Assembly: GCA_963761735.1 (NCBI GenBank) | Contig: CAVXHQ010000005.1 | Location: forward strand, 186,001 to 250,000 | Source of the DNA: CAVXHQ01 sp963761735 | GTDB taxonomy: Bacteria; Pseudomonadota; Alphaproteobacteria; Rhodobacterales; Rhodobacteraceae | Length of the DNA: 64,000 nucleotides | Direction: 5' to 3' | In this document: in pieces, positions 27,811 to 36,469 of the stretch | Position numbering within the stretch: position 1 is the first letter of the stretch | Layout of the letters: every line of letters starts with the position of its first letter | The notes under the pieces: generated by a model | The model's database searches: none | Told to the model about the DNA's origin: nothing | The model's input: only the letters and a program-made list of their open reading frames with translations | Program-made: the position numbers and the translations under genes

Positions 27811-29315
27811 CCGGCGAATATCCACGGCTGACCCGCACGGGGAGCAAGCCCGTCACCGGCATCGTGCATCTGGGGCCGGGTGCCTTTGCGCGGGCGTTTC
27901 TGGCGCCGGTCGTGGCCGAGGCCATGGCGGCCTCCGGCGGCGATTGGGGCATTCTGGGCATTTCGCTGCGCAGCGCGGGCACGATGCGCGATCTGGCGCC
28001 GCAGGACTGGGCCTATTCAGCCGTCGAAATGGGAGCCGACGGGGAGGAGGTGCGCCGGATCGAGGCGCTGACGGACATCCTTGTCGCCGCCGACGATCCG
28101 GGTGCCGCCGTCGCCGCGATGGCCGATCCGGCGGTGCGGATCGTGTCGCTGACGATCACCGAAAAGGGTTATTGTCATCTGCCGTCCAGCGGCACCCTCG
28201 ACCCTGAAAACGCCGATATTCGCCATGATATCGACCGCCCGCTGCCGCGCACGGCACCCGGATTTATCGTACGGGCACTGGCGGCACGGCGGGCCGCCGG
28301 GTCGGCGCCCTTCACGGTGCTGAGTTGCGATAACCTGCCGGAAAACGGTGCGCTGACCCGGCGCGTCATCCTCGCCCTGGCCACGCGGATCGATCCCGGT
28401 CTTGCGGACTGGATCGCCGAAAATGCCCGGTTTCCGGCAACGATGGTCGATCGGATCACCCCCGCCACGACGCCTGCCGACATCGACCGTATCGCCACCC
28501 GGACGGGCGTCCATGACGCCGCCCCCGTCCTGCACGAGGCGTTCCGCCAGTTCGTGATCGAGGACGATTTCGTCCGGAGCGGGCCCGTCCGGCCCGATTT
28601 TGCGGCGGCGGGCGTTCAGATGGTCGACGACGTCGCCCCGTTCGAGCATATGAAACTGCGGATGCTGAACGGCGCGCATTCGGCCCTTGCCTATCTGGGG
28701 TTTCTGGCGGGTCACGAGACCATCGCCGACACCGTCGCCGACCCCGATTTTGCCGAATTCGTCGGGCAGTTGTGGGCCGAGATCATGCCGACGCTGATCG
28801 CCCCGCCCGGCACCTCGCTGCCCGGTTATGCCGACGCGCTGTTGCTGCGGTTCGCCAATCGCGGCATCCGCCACAAGACCGCGCAGATCGCCATGGACGG
28901 GAGCCAGAAGCTGCCCCAGCGTCTTGTCTCGACGCTGGTGGCGGCGACCCGGCAGGGCGGCGAGACGCGCTGCCTCGCGCTCGCGGTGGCGGGGTGGATG
29001 CGCTATGTCAGCGGCATCGACGAGGCGGGCCGGGACATCGACGTGGTCGATCCGATGGCCGCCAGACTGCGCGCGATCGCACGGCGTGCCGAGGGGGCCG
29101 ACGGCATTGTGCAGGGGCTGTTTGGCGTCACGGACATTTTTCCCGCCGATTGTGTCGCGCAGATTTCCGGTCCGGTTACCGATGCGGCCCGGGCACTGTG
29201 GGAGCCCGGCGCCCAACATGCCGTGCGGTGCCGTGGCGCCCGAGATGTAGACCGTCGGCGCGGGAATGGGCCCGGACGACCGCATCCCCCGGGGCCTACA
29301 TCGTTTCGGGCGTAG
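27807..29315 (+). CDS. uxuB: Fructuronate reductase / mannitol dehydrogenase family protein
   Basis: NAD-dependent long-chain dehydrogenase of 502 residues expected to reduce D-fructuronate to D-mannonate after UxaC. N-terminal cofactor segment is IVHLGPGAFARAF near residue 19, then SLTITEKGYCH near 115, SCDNLPENG near 173, and the catalytic region KLRMLNGAHSALAYLGFL near 281 containing the conserved lysine and asparagine. The last 30 residues (from about AVRCRG) are arginine-rich, not typical, and overlap an RNA-like inverted repeat, so the natural end may be earlier and a frameshift near 29215 is possible. Translation is coupled to uxaC. Confidence 0.88.
   Translation: MTGEYPRLTRTGSKPVTGIVHLGPGAFARAFLAPVVAEAMAASGGDWGILGISLRSAGTMRDLAPQDWAYSAVEMGADGEEVRRIEALTDILVAADDPGAAVAAMADPAVRIVSLTITEKGYCHLPSSGTLDPENADIRHDIDRPLPRTAPGFIVRALAARRAAGSAPFTVLSCDNLPENGALTRRVILALATRIDPGLADWIAENARFPATMVDRITPATTPADIDRIATRTGVHDAAPVLHEAFRQFVIEDDFVRSGPVRPDFAAAGVQMVDDVAPFEHMKLRMLNGAHSALAYLGFLAGHETIADTVADPDFAEFVGQLWAEIMPTLIAPPGTSLPGYADALLLRFANRGIRHKTAQIAMDGSQKLPQRLVSTLVAATRQGGETRCLALAVAGWMRYVSGIDEAGRDIDVVDPMAARLRAIARRAEGADGIVQGLFGVTDIFPADCVAQISGPVTDAARALWEPGAQHAVRCRGARDVDRRRGNGPGRPHPPGPTSFRA
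29237..29312 (+). other. Long imperfect stem-loop at the 3' end of uxuB
   Basis: CGCCCGA+GATGTAG (29237-29250) can pair with CTACATC and TCGGGCG (29296-29302, 29306-29312), giving 14 base pairs with a 3-base bulge. A short T4 run lies at 29320. It could act as a terminator or mRNA-stability element, and part of it is inside the called coding region. Confidence 0.45.
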
Positions 29316-29385
29316 CCCCTTTTCGCCGTCCGGTTCTGGCGCTAGTCCACCATGATATCTCCGACGACGAACGAAGGCGCGCCCG

Positions 29386-30555
29386 ATGATTTTGTCCCTC
29401 ACCGCTCCGCAACGGGTTTTCGCCGGATTCGCGATTTATTCATTTGCGATGGGCAGTATTTTCCCCCGCCTCGGCGCGATCCAGACCCAGATGGGCGTCG
29501 GCGAGGGTGCGCTCGGCCTCGGCCTGATCGGCGCGCCGCTGGGGACGCTTGTGTCATTGTCGTTCGCGTCGCCGGTGATCGAGCGGATCGGGTTTCGCGG
29601 CGCGTTGCTGGGGGCGATTCCGCTGCTGTCGATCCTGTACGCGCTGGCCGTTCAGGCGCCGTCACCGGTCTGGCTGTTCGTCATGCTGTTACCCGTCGGC
29701 CTGTTGCTGGGCGTGATCGAGGTGATCCTGAACACCGAGGCTGACCGTGTCGAGGCCGTGGCAGGCTACCGGATCATGAACCGCGCCCATGCGTTCTGGT
29801 CCATCGGTTTCTTTGTCGCGGGCCTGTTCGGCGCAGGCATGGCGGGTCTTGGGGTGACGCCGCAGATGCATCTGGCGCTGGTGGTGCCCCTCGTCGTCGG
29901 TGGCACATGGGCGTTCCTGTCACCCTATGCGCCCGCCCCCGCCCGCGCACGCAGCCACGGTCGCATGGACGAGGCAGCCCCGCGATTTTCCATGCCCACC
30001 GGTCCGATCATGGTGCTCGTCTGCGTGACGCTGTCGGCGATGCTGATGGAGGGGGCGAGCATGGACTGGTCGGCGATCTATCTGCGCGACACCTTCGGCG
30101 CTACGCCTTTCGCGATGGGGTTCGGCGTTGTCACCTTTGCTTTCGCACAGGCCATCGCGCGGTTCTTTGCCGACAGCTTCGTGACGCGCCATTCGCCCGC
30201 GGGCGTGGCGCGGGTGCTGATCCTGCTGCTGCTTCTGGGCTGTCTGCTGGTCTCGTTCCCACCGACCTACGGGGTGTCGCTGATGGGTTTTGCGCTTATG
30301 GGCGTCGGTTCGTCGGCGCTGTTTCCGCTGGCAATGTCGGCCGCTGCACAGCGCGAGGACCGGTCGGCGGCGGCCAATGTCGCGTCGCTGGCGCAGATTT
30401 CCTTCGTGATGTTCCTGCTCGGGCCGCCGCTTCTGGGCTATGTGGCCGAACATTTCGGCATCCGCGCCGCTTTCGGCCTCGGCCTGCCGCTGATCGTGCT
30501 CAGCCTTGCGACGGCAGGGGCATTGGGGCGAAAAGTGGTGGCGCAACCGGCCTGA
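29386..30555 (+). CDS. MFS transporter
   Basis: 389-residue inner-membrane protein with about twelve hydrophobic helices in two halves, broken by a charged loop near residue 185-200 (PAPARARSHGRMDEAAP). The segment FPRLGAIQTQMGVGEGALGL early and GVGSSALFPLAMSAAAQREDR late match a fucose/YbjJ-like MFS group. Substrate unknown. It follows uxuB after 70 bp on the same strand, but a possible terminator structure lies between, so operon membership is unclear. Confidence 0.85.
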   Translation: MILSLTAPQRVFAGFAIYSFAMGSIFPRLGAIQTQMGVGEGALGLGLIGAPLGTLVSLSFASPVIERIGFRGALLGAIPLLSILYALAVQAPSPVWLFVMLLPVGLLLGVIEVILNTEADRVEAVAGYRIMNRAHAFWSIGFFVAGLFGAGMAGLGVTPQMHLALVVPLVVGGTWAFLSPYAPAPARARSHGRMDEAAPRFSMPTGPIMVLVCVTLSAMLMEGASMDWSAIYLRDTFGATPFAMGFGVVTFAFAQAIARFFADSFVTRHSPAGVARVLILLLLLGCLLVSFPPTYGVSLMGFALMGVGSSALFPLAMSAAAQREDRSAAANVASLAQISFVMFLLGPPLLGYVAEHFGIRAAFGLGLPLIVLSLATAGALGRKVVAQPA

Positions 30556-30703
30556 GGGTATCGCAGGCCGCCTGTCTCCACGGACCGATGCGGACGGACG
30601 CCGCGCAAATCGCCATTGCCCGGCTGGCGTGGCGATGAATGTCTGTCTGAGTTCACCCGGCCACCTGCACCGGGTATTTGGGGTGTTGCCGGTCTGTTTT
30701 GGA

Positions 30704-31291
30704 TCACGGGACATGACGATCCAAGGATGGGCGTCGATCATGTCGCTCGATCTCGATGACCTCGAAGTCATCGTCGTCGCCGCTCCCATAGTCCGCACGG
30801 TCCGCAACCAGAGATTCGGTGTCATGTCGACGTGACGCGTGTGGACCCGCAGATTTTGGTTGCTGCGTCGAAAATTCCGGAATCAACCAGTGATGCGCAT
30901 GTCCCGGCAATGGCGCATCGAATCTGCACATCAGCTTGCCATAGCTGAACCCCAGTTCCGACGCCTTGCAAATCCGCGCACCGCCGGGCCACGCGTGCAG
31001 GGCGAGTCCGCCACCCGCCTCGCGCAGCGCAAACCCCTGCGCGTTCAGCCGCGCCTGCAATTCCTCCCAACTGTTTGAAAACGCAAGGTCGCCCGCGAGG
31101 CGCGCCCGCAAGGGAGCGACGAGCGTCTCGTCCGCATAGACCGACGGGCGCGCTTTGGCCCGGCGCGACAGATCTCGGCGGATCAGCTCGCGCACATAAT
31201 GGCCAAGCGTCACGTCCTGTTCGAGGGCCACGGCCACGGCCGAAGACAATAGCTCTGAAGAGAACCGGATGGGAATGTCACGATATGTCAT
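30704..31291 (-). CDS. Hypothetical protein with a ribbon-helix-helix-like N-terminus
   Basis: 195 residues, not recognized. The first 45 residues (IPIRFSSELLSSAVAVALE, then VTLGHYVRELIRRDLSR) have the strand-helix-helix spacing of ribbon-helix-helix DNA-binding proteins. A middle block (LQARLNAQGFALREAGGGLA and ARICKASELGFSYGKLM) resembles the relaxase-associated hypothetical proteins of Rhodobacterales. The C-terminus is acidic and low complexity (DYGSGDDDDFEVIEIE). ATG at 31291 follows no strong ribosome site. It stands alone, convergent with the MFS gene across a 148-bp gap with no feature seen. Confidence 0.6.
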   Translation of the reverse strand: MTYRDIPIRFSSELLSSAVAVALEQDVTLGHYVRELIRRDLSRRAKARPSVYADETLVAPLRARLAGDLAFSNSWEELQARLNAQGFALREAGGGLALHAWPGGARICKASELGFSYGKLMCRFDAPLPGHAHHWLIPEFSTQQPKSAGPHASRRHDTESLVADRADYGSGDDDDFEVIEIERHDRRPSLDRHVP

Positions 31292-31388
31292 GAACCGAGC
31301 CTATCAAAGGCATGGTTAACGACTGCTGAACGTAGCATGAACATCATTGACCGGCGCCGACCTGCACCAGGCCGCCTTGTGCATCGCG

Positions 31389-32036
31389 TCAGACCTGTTC
31401 GAACGCCCCGATATCCGGGTCATAGGCCTCGAGACCGCCATTGCCGATGTCGTTCCACAACCCGTGCATGGTCAGATCTTCGGCCTCCACGGCGTCCCGG
31501 ACGAACGGAAACTGCATAAGATTGTCCATGCTTATCAGGACCGCCTCCTTTTCCAGCGCACGAATCCGCGTCGCCTCGTCTCCGGCCTCCAGACGGTCGA
31601 ATCCCGGTCGCAGGATGTCCATCCAACGCCCGATGAAACTGGTACTTTCCATCAGTTCGGGCGCCCGGCCCGAACACATGTCATAGCACCCCTGCACCCC
31701 GCCGCAGCCCGAATGGCCCAGCACGATCAGGTGACTGACCTTGAGGGTGCGGACCGCGTATTCCACCGCGGCGCTGGTGCCGTGGTGGTCGCTGTCGGGC
31801 GCATAGGGCGGCACGAGGTTCGCAATATTGCGGTGAATGAAGAATTCGCCCTGATCTGCGCCGAATATGGATGTGACATGCACCCGGCTGTCGCAGCACG
31901 AAATCACCATCGCGCGCGGTCTCTGGCCGTCCTCGGCCAGGCGTTTGTACCAGGACCGGTTCTCGGCATAGGTCGTCGCCTTCCAGCCCGCATAGCGGCG
32001 CACGAGGTATTCCGGCAGGGGGCGGGCGTGCGTCAT
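31389..32036 (-). CDS. Beta-class carbonic anhydrase
   Basis: Interconverts CO2 and bicarbonate with a zinc ion; 215 residues. Zinc ligands and the catalytic dyad are visible: Cys47, Asp49 and Arg51 in SCCDSRV, and His108 and Cys111 in GHSGCGG. HRNIANLVPP near 68 is also typical. A single gene, divergent from the small protein at 32209 with a 172-bp gap in which I see no clear promoter. Confidence 0.95.
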   Translation of the reverse strand: MTHARPLPEYLVRRYAGWKATTYAENRSWYKRLAEDGQRPRAMVISCCDSRVHVTSIFGADQGEFFIHRNIANLVPPYAPDSDHHGTSAAVEYAVRTLKVSHLIVLGHSGCGGVQGCYDMCSGRAPELMESTSFIGRWMDILRPGFDRLEAGDEATRIRALEKEAVLISMDNLMQFPFVRDAVEAEDLTMHGLWNDIGNGGLEAYDPDIGAFEQV

Positions 32037-32208
32037 ATCGATCCGATCTCACGAGGTTGCGGACAGGCGTGCGGCACCGTTCCCGGCGACTGCCGCGCCC
32101 GGTGTTGCGACGCACATAGAACGAAAGGTCCGCCATATCGAGCCAATTTTCCCTACATCGCTCAGGTGCCGCAAGTCTTCGTTCATCGCAGCCCCGGTAC
32201 TGGAGGGC

Positions 32209-32607
32209 ATGAGTGATGGACCGATCAGAATCCGCTACCCCCACAATGGTCAGGTTGCCCGGCTTGTACCGCGCGACCAGCTGGCGCGTGACGACGAGCA
32301 GCGCCTGCGTCTGTACGCCATCCAAAGCGGCGGAAGCCCGTCTGTCGTCATCGCCCAGTGGCGTGAGGAACTTGCCCACCGGCTGGCGCTCGCCACGAAG
32401 GCGGTCTCGACCTGCGATTTTGACGAGGTCGAAACCTCTGCACGCCGATTGCGCCGGATCGGCCTCGATCTGGGCTTTCCGACGCTGGCGGCGGCGGCGG
32501 ACAACGTGCTCGATTCGTTGATCCAGGCAGATGGGGCGGCGATCGGGGCGACGGTCGCGCGGCTGCAACGGCTCGGTGTGCTCGCACTGGAGGATCTGTC
32601 GACCTGA
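32209..32607 (+). CDS. Small alpha-helical protein, possibly HPt-like
   Basis: 132 residues, not recognized with confidence. After a polar N-terminus the region 50-130 (REELAHRLALATKAVSTCDF, RLRRIGLDLGFPTLAAAADN, then two more helices) looks like a four-helix bundle similar to histidine-phosphotransfer domains, but no phospho-accepting histidine in the usual HxLKG context is present. GGAGGG lies five bases before the ATG, supporting a real gene. The 255-bp gap after it holds no feature I can support. Confidence 0.55.
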   Translation: MSDGPIRIRYPHNGQVARLVPRDQLARDDEQRLRLYAIQSGGSPSVVIAQWREELAHRLALATKAVSTCDFDEVETSARRLRRIGLDLGFPTLAAAADNVLDSLIQADGAAIGATVARLQRLGVLALEDLST

Positions 32608-32862
32608 GACGCGCGTCATTGGGAATGTGCAACGTGGGTACGCGGGGGGAATACCACTTTTCGGGGTCGTACGTAGGCGATTGGTCCGCTGCGGCCTGTA
32701 TCCGCGGCGCCGTGCCAGCGCTGTGACATGGGGCGGTCCGCGCATACCATCGAGCTGCCCGTTCCGGAAAACGGCGCGTGGCTCTTGCGGTGTCGTGCCG
32801 GGTGGTTAGGTTTGCTGCATCCCGCGCCTGACGGCGCACCCCCCTATTCTTGCGGAATATCC

Positions 32863-34257
32863 ATGACCTCAGGTTTCGCCGACCCCGCCGACCCCGCCAT
32901 CCCGCTATATCTCGTCTCGCCCGACAGTTGCGCCAAAGTTCTCGACAGTCTGGATGCAACCGGCTGGGCGGAGACACACAAATTTTCCGGTGCTGCCGGG
33001 TCTGCCCTCGCGGTTCCCGGCGCGGACGGCGCGATCCGCGCGGCCCTCGTGGGGACGGGCTCTGCCGACGCTCGGGCGCGGGGGCGGTTTCTCGTGGCGG
33101 GTGCATCGGCCAAGTTGCCGGCGGGCGCCTATCGTCTGACGCAGACAGAAGGTGCCGCCGTGCCGACCGGCGACGCGCTGGACGAGGTCGCCCTGGGCTG
33201 GCTTCTCGACGCCTATCGGTTTGACCGTTACCACAAGCAGGACGAGCCGCGCGCGCGGCTGGTTGCGCCCGACGGCATCGACGCGGCGCGCATTGTGGCC
33301 ATCGCCGAAGGCGAGGCGCTGACCCGTGATCTGATTAACACACCCGCCAACGACATGGGGCCAGCCGATCTCGAGGCGGCGGCGCGGGCTCTTGCCGACC
33401 GGCACGGCGCCGTCTGCACCTGCATTGTCGGCGACGACCTGTTGGAGCGGAATTTCCCGCTTATCCATACCGTCGGCCGCGCTGCCGCACAGCACCGCGC
33501 GCCGCGGTTGATCGACATGTCCTGGGGGCCAAAGGATGCGCCACTGCTGACCCTAGTCGGCAAAGGAGTGTGTTTCGATACTGGCGGGCTCAATCTGAAG
33601 CCCGGCGCCTCGATGGGGTCGATGAAAAAGGACATGGGCGGGGCGGCGGCGGTCCTCGGTCTGGCGCATATGATCATGGCGACGGCTGCGAACGTGCGTC
33701 TGCGGGTCCTGATCCCGGCGGTCGAGAATGCCGTGGGATCGGATGCTTTCCGCCCGCAGGATATCCTGACGTCGCGCAAGGGCCTGACGGTCGAGATCAA
33801 CAACACCGACGCCGAAGGGCGGCTGGTGCTTGCCGATGCGCTGGCTTTGGCGGGCGAGGACGACGCGGGTCTGACCATTTCCGTAGCGACGCTGACGGGG
33901 GCGGCGCGGGTCGCCGTCGGGCCGGATCTGGCGCCGTTCTTCGCGCAAGACGACGACGATGCGGCCTCGCTGATCCGGGCCGGCACCGGGGTGTGCGATC
34001 CACTGTGGCGTTTGCCGTTCCATGCGCCCTACGAGGCGATGATCGAGCCGGGCATCGCCGACCTCGACAACGCGCCCAAGGGCGGACACGCGGGGGCGAT
34101 CACCGCCGCGCTGTTCCTGCGCCGGTTTGCGCCGCCGCGCTATGTGCATTTCGACATCTTCGGGTCGGTAGACAAAGCGGCCCCCGGTCGGCCAAAGGGG
34201 GGCGCAGGGCAGGGAACACGGGCGATTTTCGCGGCGTTGCCGGCGCTGTTGTCATGA
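32863..34257 (+). CDS. Leucyl aminopeptidase family protein (M17)
   Basis: 464-residue cytosolic metallo-exopeptidase. The C-terminal catalytic domain carries GKGVCFDTGGLNLKPGASM with the metal-binding lysine and aspartate near residues 233-240, the glycine-rich MKKDMGGAA, and NTDAEGRL near 315 with the second metal pair and the catalytic arginine. The N-terminal domain is divergent. ATG at 32863 starts a conventional N-terminus; an earlier in-frame ATG at 32728 encodes a non-conserved extension. The NlpC/P60 gene follows after 20 bp; this pairing is common in Rhodobacterales and may serve peptidoglycan-peptide turnover. Confidence 0.92.
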   Translation: MTSGFADPADPAIPLYLVSPDSCAKVLDSLDATGWAETHKFSGAAGSALAVPGADGAIRAALVGTGSADARARGRFLVAGASAKLPAGAYRLTQTEGAAVPTGDALDEVALGWLLDAYRFDRYHKQDEPRARLVAPDGIDAARIVAIAEGEALTRDLINTPANDMGPADLEAAARALADRHGAVCTCIVGDDLLERNFPLIHTVGRAAAQHRAPRLIDMSWGPKDAPLLTLVGKGVCFDTGGLNLKPGASMGSMKKDMGGAAAVLGLAHMIMATAANVRLRVLIPAVENAVGSDAFRPQDILTSRKGLTVEINNTDAEGRLVLADALALAGEDDAGLTISVATLTGAARVAVGPDLAPFFAQDDDDAASLIRAGTGVCDPLWRLPFHAPYEAMIEPGIADLDNAPKGGHAGAITAALFLRRFAPPRYVHFDIFGSVDKAAPGRPKGGAGQGTRAIFAALPALLS

Positions 34258-34276
34258 CGCGTCCGGTTGCGGACCG

Positions 34277-35116
34277 ATGACGCAGGCCGTTCCTCGTGAC
34301 CGCCGGCTGACGCCAGCCAATGGCCGCGTCGCCGCGCGCGGACTGCAAGACAGCATCAGCGCGCCGCTCTATGTCGATGGCACGTCGGCGACGGTTATCG
34401 CCCCGGTCGCCGACCTGCTGCCCGCACCGGGAAAACGGCGCGACCGGCAGATGCTGTACGGCACGGCGGTCACGGTGTTCGAGCGGTACGAGGGCCATGC
34501 TTTCGTGCAATCCGCCCTCGATGGCTATGTCGGCTATGTCGCCGAAGCGGCCCTCGGTACGGCGGTGACGCCAACCCATGCCGTCGGCACGTCAGCGACC
34601 CATGTCTATGAGACGGAGAGCCTGAAATCCACGGATCTGATGCACCTGAGTTTCGGGTCCCGCGTTACGGTCACCGCCGAAAGGCGGTATTTCTTCGAGA
34701 CTCCGCGAGGCTATATTCCGAAAAAACACCTGCGCCCGCTCGACCGTCCGTTTGCGGATCCGGCGACGGTCGCGCCGCTGTTTTTCGGAACGCCGTATCT
34801 CTGGGGCGGAAATTCCATGCTGGGGATCGATTGTTCCGGCCTGATACAGGCCGCGCTCACGGCCTGCGACATCGCCTGCCCCGGCGACAGCGACCTGCAA
34901 ATGGTGGCACTGGGCGAAACGCTGGCCGATGGTGTGCCGCCCGCGCGCGGGGATTTGTATTTCTGGAAAGGGCATGTCGGCATGCTCGTCGATGCGGATA
35001 CCTTGCTGCATTCCAATGGACACCACATGGCGACGGTCTATGAACCAATCGCCGCCGCTATCCTGCGCATCGGGGCGCAAGGTGACGGCAAGGTGTTACG
35101 ACGGGCCCGGCTATAG
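34277..35116 (+). CDS. NlpC/P60 family cysteine peptidase with SH3-like domains
   Basis: 279 residues. Two bacterial SH3-like modules (about 28-95 and 102-156) precede an NlpC/P60 domain with Cys186 in GIDCSGL, His233 in WKGHVGM and a third polar residue near Asn247. Predicted to cleave gamma-D-glutamyl-diaminopimelate bonds in murein peptides. No signal peptide is visible at the chosen start, so it may act on recycled peptides in the cytoplasm, as with its aminopeptidase neighbour. Followed by two strong palindromes that probably end the transcript. Confidence 0.9.
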   Translation: MTQAVPRDRRLTPANGRVAARGLQDSISAPLYVDGTSATVIAPVADLLPAPGKRRDRQMLYGTAVTVFERYEGHAFVQSALDGYVGYVAEAALGTAVTPTHAVGTSATHVYETESLKSTDLMHLSFGSRVTVTAERRYFFETPRGYIPKKHLRPLDRPFADPATVAPLFFGTPYLWGGNSMLGIDCSGLIQAALTACDIACPGDSDLQMVALGETLADGVPPARGDLYFWKGHVGMLVDADTLLHSNGHHMATVYEPIAAAILRIGAQGDGKVLRRARL

Positions 35117-35128
35117 GACGACCTCGGG

Positions 35129-35176
35129 GTCGAACTTTTTGAAAAAGTTCGACGTCGAATTCTTTGAAAGAATTCG
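35129..35176. terminator. Twin AT-rich palindromes between convergent genes, probable bidirectional terminator
   Basis: Two perfect inverted repeats stand side by side. GTCGAACTTTTT pairs with AAAAAGTTCGAC around one base (35129-35153), and CGAATTCTTT pairs with AAAGAATTCG around one base (35156-35176). They lie between the ends of the NlpC/P60 gene (plus) and the FAD monooxygenase gene (minus). T-runs within each stem give U-tracts in both directions. Confidence 0.6.
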
Positions 35177-35199
35177 TGTCCGGTGGGTGAAGGTGCTTT

Positions 35200-36393
35200 C
35201 TAGACAGTCGTTACGGCGGTCAGCCGCATAATCTCATCCAGCCGGGCGTTATGCGCGCCGTCTGCGTTCGCCGGATCGTCCTCGAATATCCACCCGCCTA
35301 GCTGGCGCCCACGGTCGTGGGCCGAGCGCGAGGCGGGAACGCGTTCGTCGGAATAGGCCGTCAGGGCCGCTGCGACGTCACCTGACCCCTCCGACAGGTG
35401 CCGCGCGAGTGCCAGCGCGTCCTCGGCGGCCTTGGTCACGCCCATGCCGACATGAGGGCGCGCAACGCAGGCGGCATCGCCGGACAAGGCGACGCGGCCC
35501 TGTGCCATCACGGGTGAATGATGGTCGTAGATCGGCGTGAAAAACGGCCGTTCCGACCGGTCGAGGATGCCGACGAAGGCGGCGGGCAGCATCGCGTCGG
35601 CCTGGGCCTGCATCTGCGTCAGCACGGCGTCGCGCACCAGCGGCGGCGGGATCGAGACGGCGTGCCGCAGTCCGGTCCCGTCGGTCAGCATATCGTCGAG
35701 TGCTGCGTCATCCGCCTTTGCGTACCAGACGAAATTGTAGCGCCGGTTGCCGGGTGTCAGGTCGTTGTCCGGCCCCGCGATGGGATAGCCGATGATCTGC
35801 GTCCCCGAAGGTGCGAAAAACCCGAAGGTCGGGAATATCCCGGCCCGGGCGGCGGGGTTCAGGTCGGCCTCGCGGGCGAGGGCACGCCAGACCACGTATC
35901 CGGCGTATTCGGGCTGCACATCGGGGAGCATCTGGCCCCGCACCGCCGACCGGAACCCGTCCGCGCCAACCAGAAGATCCGCCACTTCGGTGCTGCCGTC
36001 TGCGAACTGCGCAGTCACGCTGTCCCCGGTCTGGGCATAGCCTGCGACGTGCCGCCCCAGATGGTGATGCCCCTCGGGGATCAGACGGCGCAGACCTCGG
36101 TGGATGCGGTCCCAGGACGTGACGATCTGGCTGTAGGGCATCGTCGCGATCCGGGTGCCTGCCTTGTCGAACGCCACACGCTCGTCCACCTGAACCCCGA
36201 GATCGGTGAGGTCGGCGCCGACGGCCTCCAGCGCCTCGATCAGCACCCTGTGCGTGACGATGCCCGCGCCACGACCCGACAGCTCGACCTCCGTCCGCTC
36301 ATACACATCGACCTGCCAACCGGCGCGCAACAGGGCCGTGGCCGCGAATAGCCCGCCGATAGAGCCGCCTGCAATGATTGCGCGTCTGGTCAT
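35200..36393 (-). CDS. FAD-dependent monooxygenase (2,6-dihydroxypyridine hydroxylase-like)
   Basis: 397-residue group A flavoprotein hydroxylase acting on an aromatic or heteroaromatic ring with NAD(P)H and O2. The FAD motif IIAGGSIGGLFAA is near residue 6, the DG motif in LLVGADGFRSAVRG near 155 and the GD motif in VALSGDAACVARPHVGMG near 300. The family resembles 2,6-dihydroxypyridine 3-hydroxylase and related enzymes. ATG at 36393 is preferred over 36408, because the latter lies inside the 22-bp operator and GAGG precedes 36393. First gene of island 5; its operator copy ties it to the molybdenum hydroxylase, TRAP and cyclase genes. Confidence 0.85.
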   Translation of the reverse strand: MTRRAIIAGGSIGGLFAATALLRAGWQVDVYERTEVELSGRGAGIVTHRVLIEALEAVGADLTDLGVQVDERVAFDKAGTRIATMPYSQIVTSWDRIHRGLRRLIPEGHHHLGRHVAGYAQTGDSVTAQFADGSTEVADLLVGADGFRSAVRGQMLPDVQPEYAGYVVWRALAREADLNPAARAGIFPTFGFFAPSGTQIIGYPIAGPDNDLTPGNRRYNFVWYAKADDAALDDMLTDGTGLRHAVSIPPPLVRDAVLTQMQAQADAMLPAAFVGILDRSERPFFTPIYDHHSPVMAQGRVALSGDAACVARPHVGMGVTKAAEDALALARHLSEGSGDVAAALTAYSDERVPASRSAHDRGRQLGGWIFEDDPANADGAHNARLDEIMRLTAVTTV

Positions 36394-36407
36394 CTGGTGC
36401 CTCACCA

Positions 36408-36429
36408 TTATTTATCGACCTATAAATAA
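36408..36429. promoter_or_regulatory. TTATCGA-type operator, copy a, at the FAD monooxygenase promoter
   Basis: 22-bp dyad with perfect 8-bp arms TTATTTAT and ATAAATAA around CGACCT; core TTATCGACCTATAA. It lies 15 bp upstream of the start codon. Five related sites occur at 41305, 41394, 47511, 51363 and 51439. Confidence 0.65.
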
Positions 36430-36469
36430 CATGGACGCGCGCGGATCAACCGTTTAGGTGGCAATCTTT

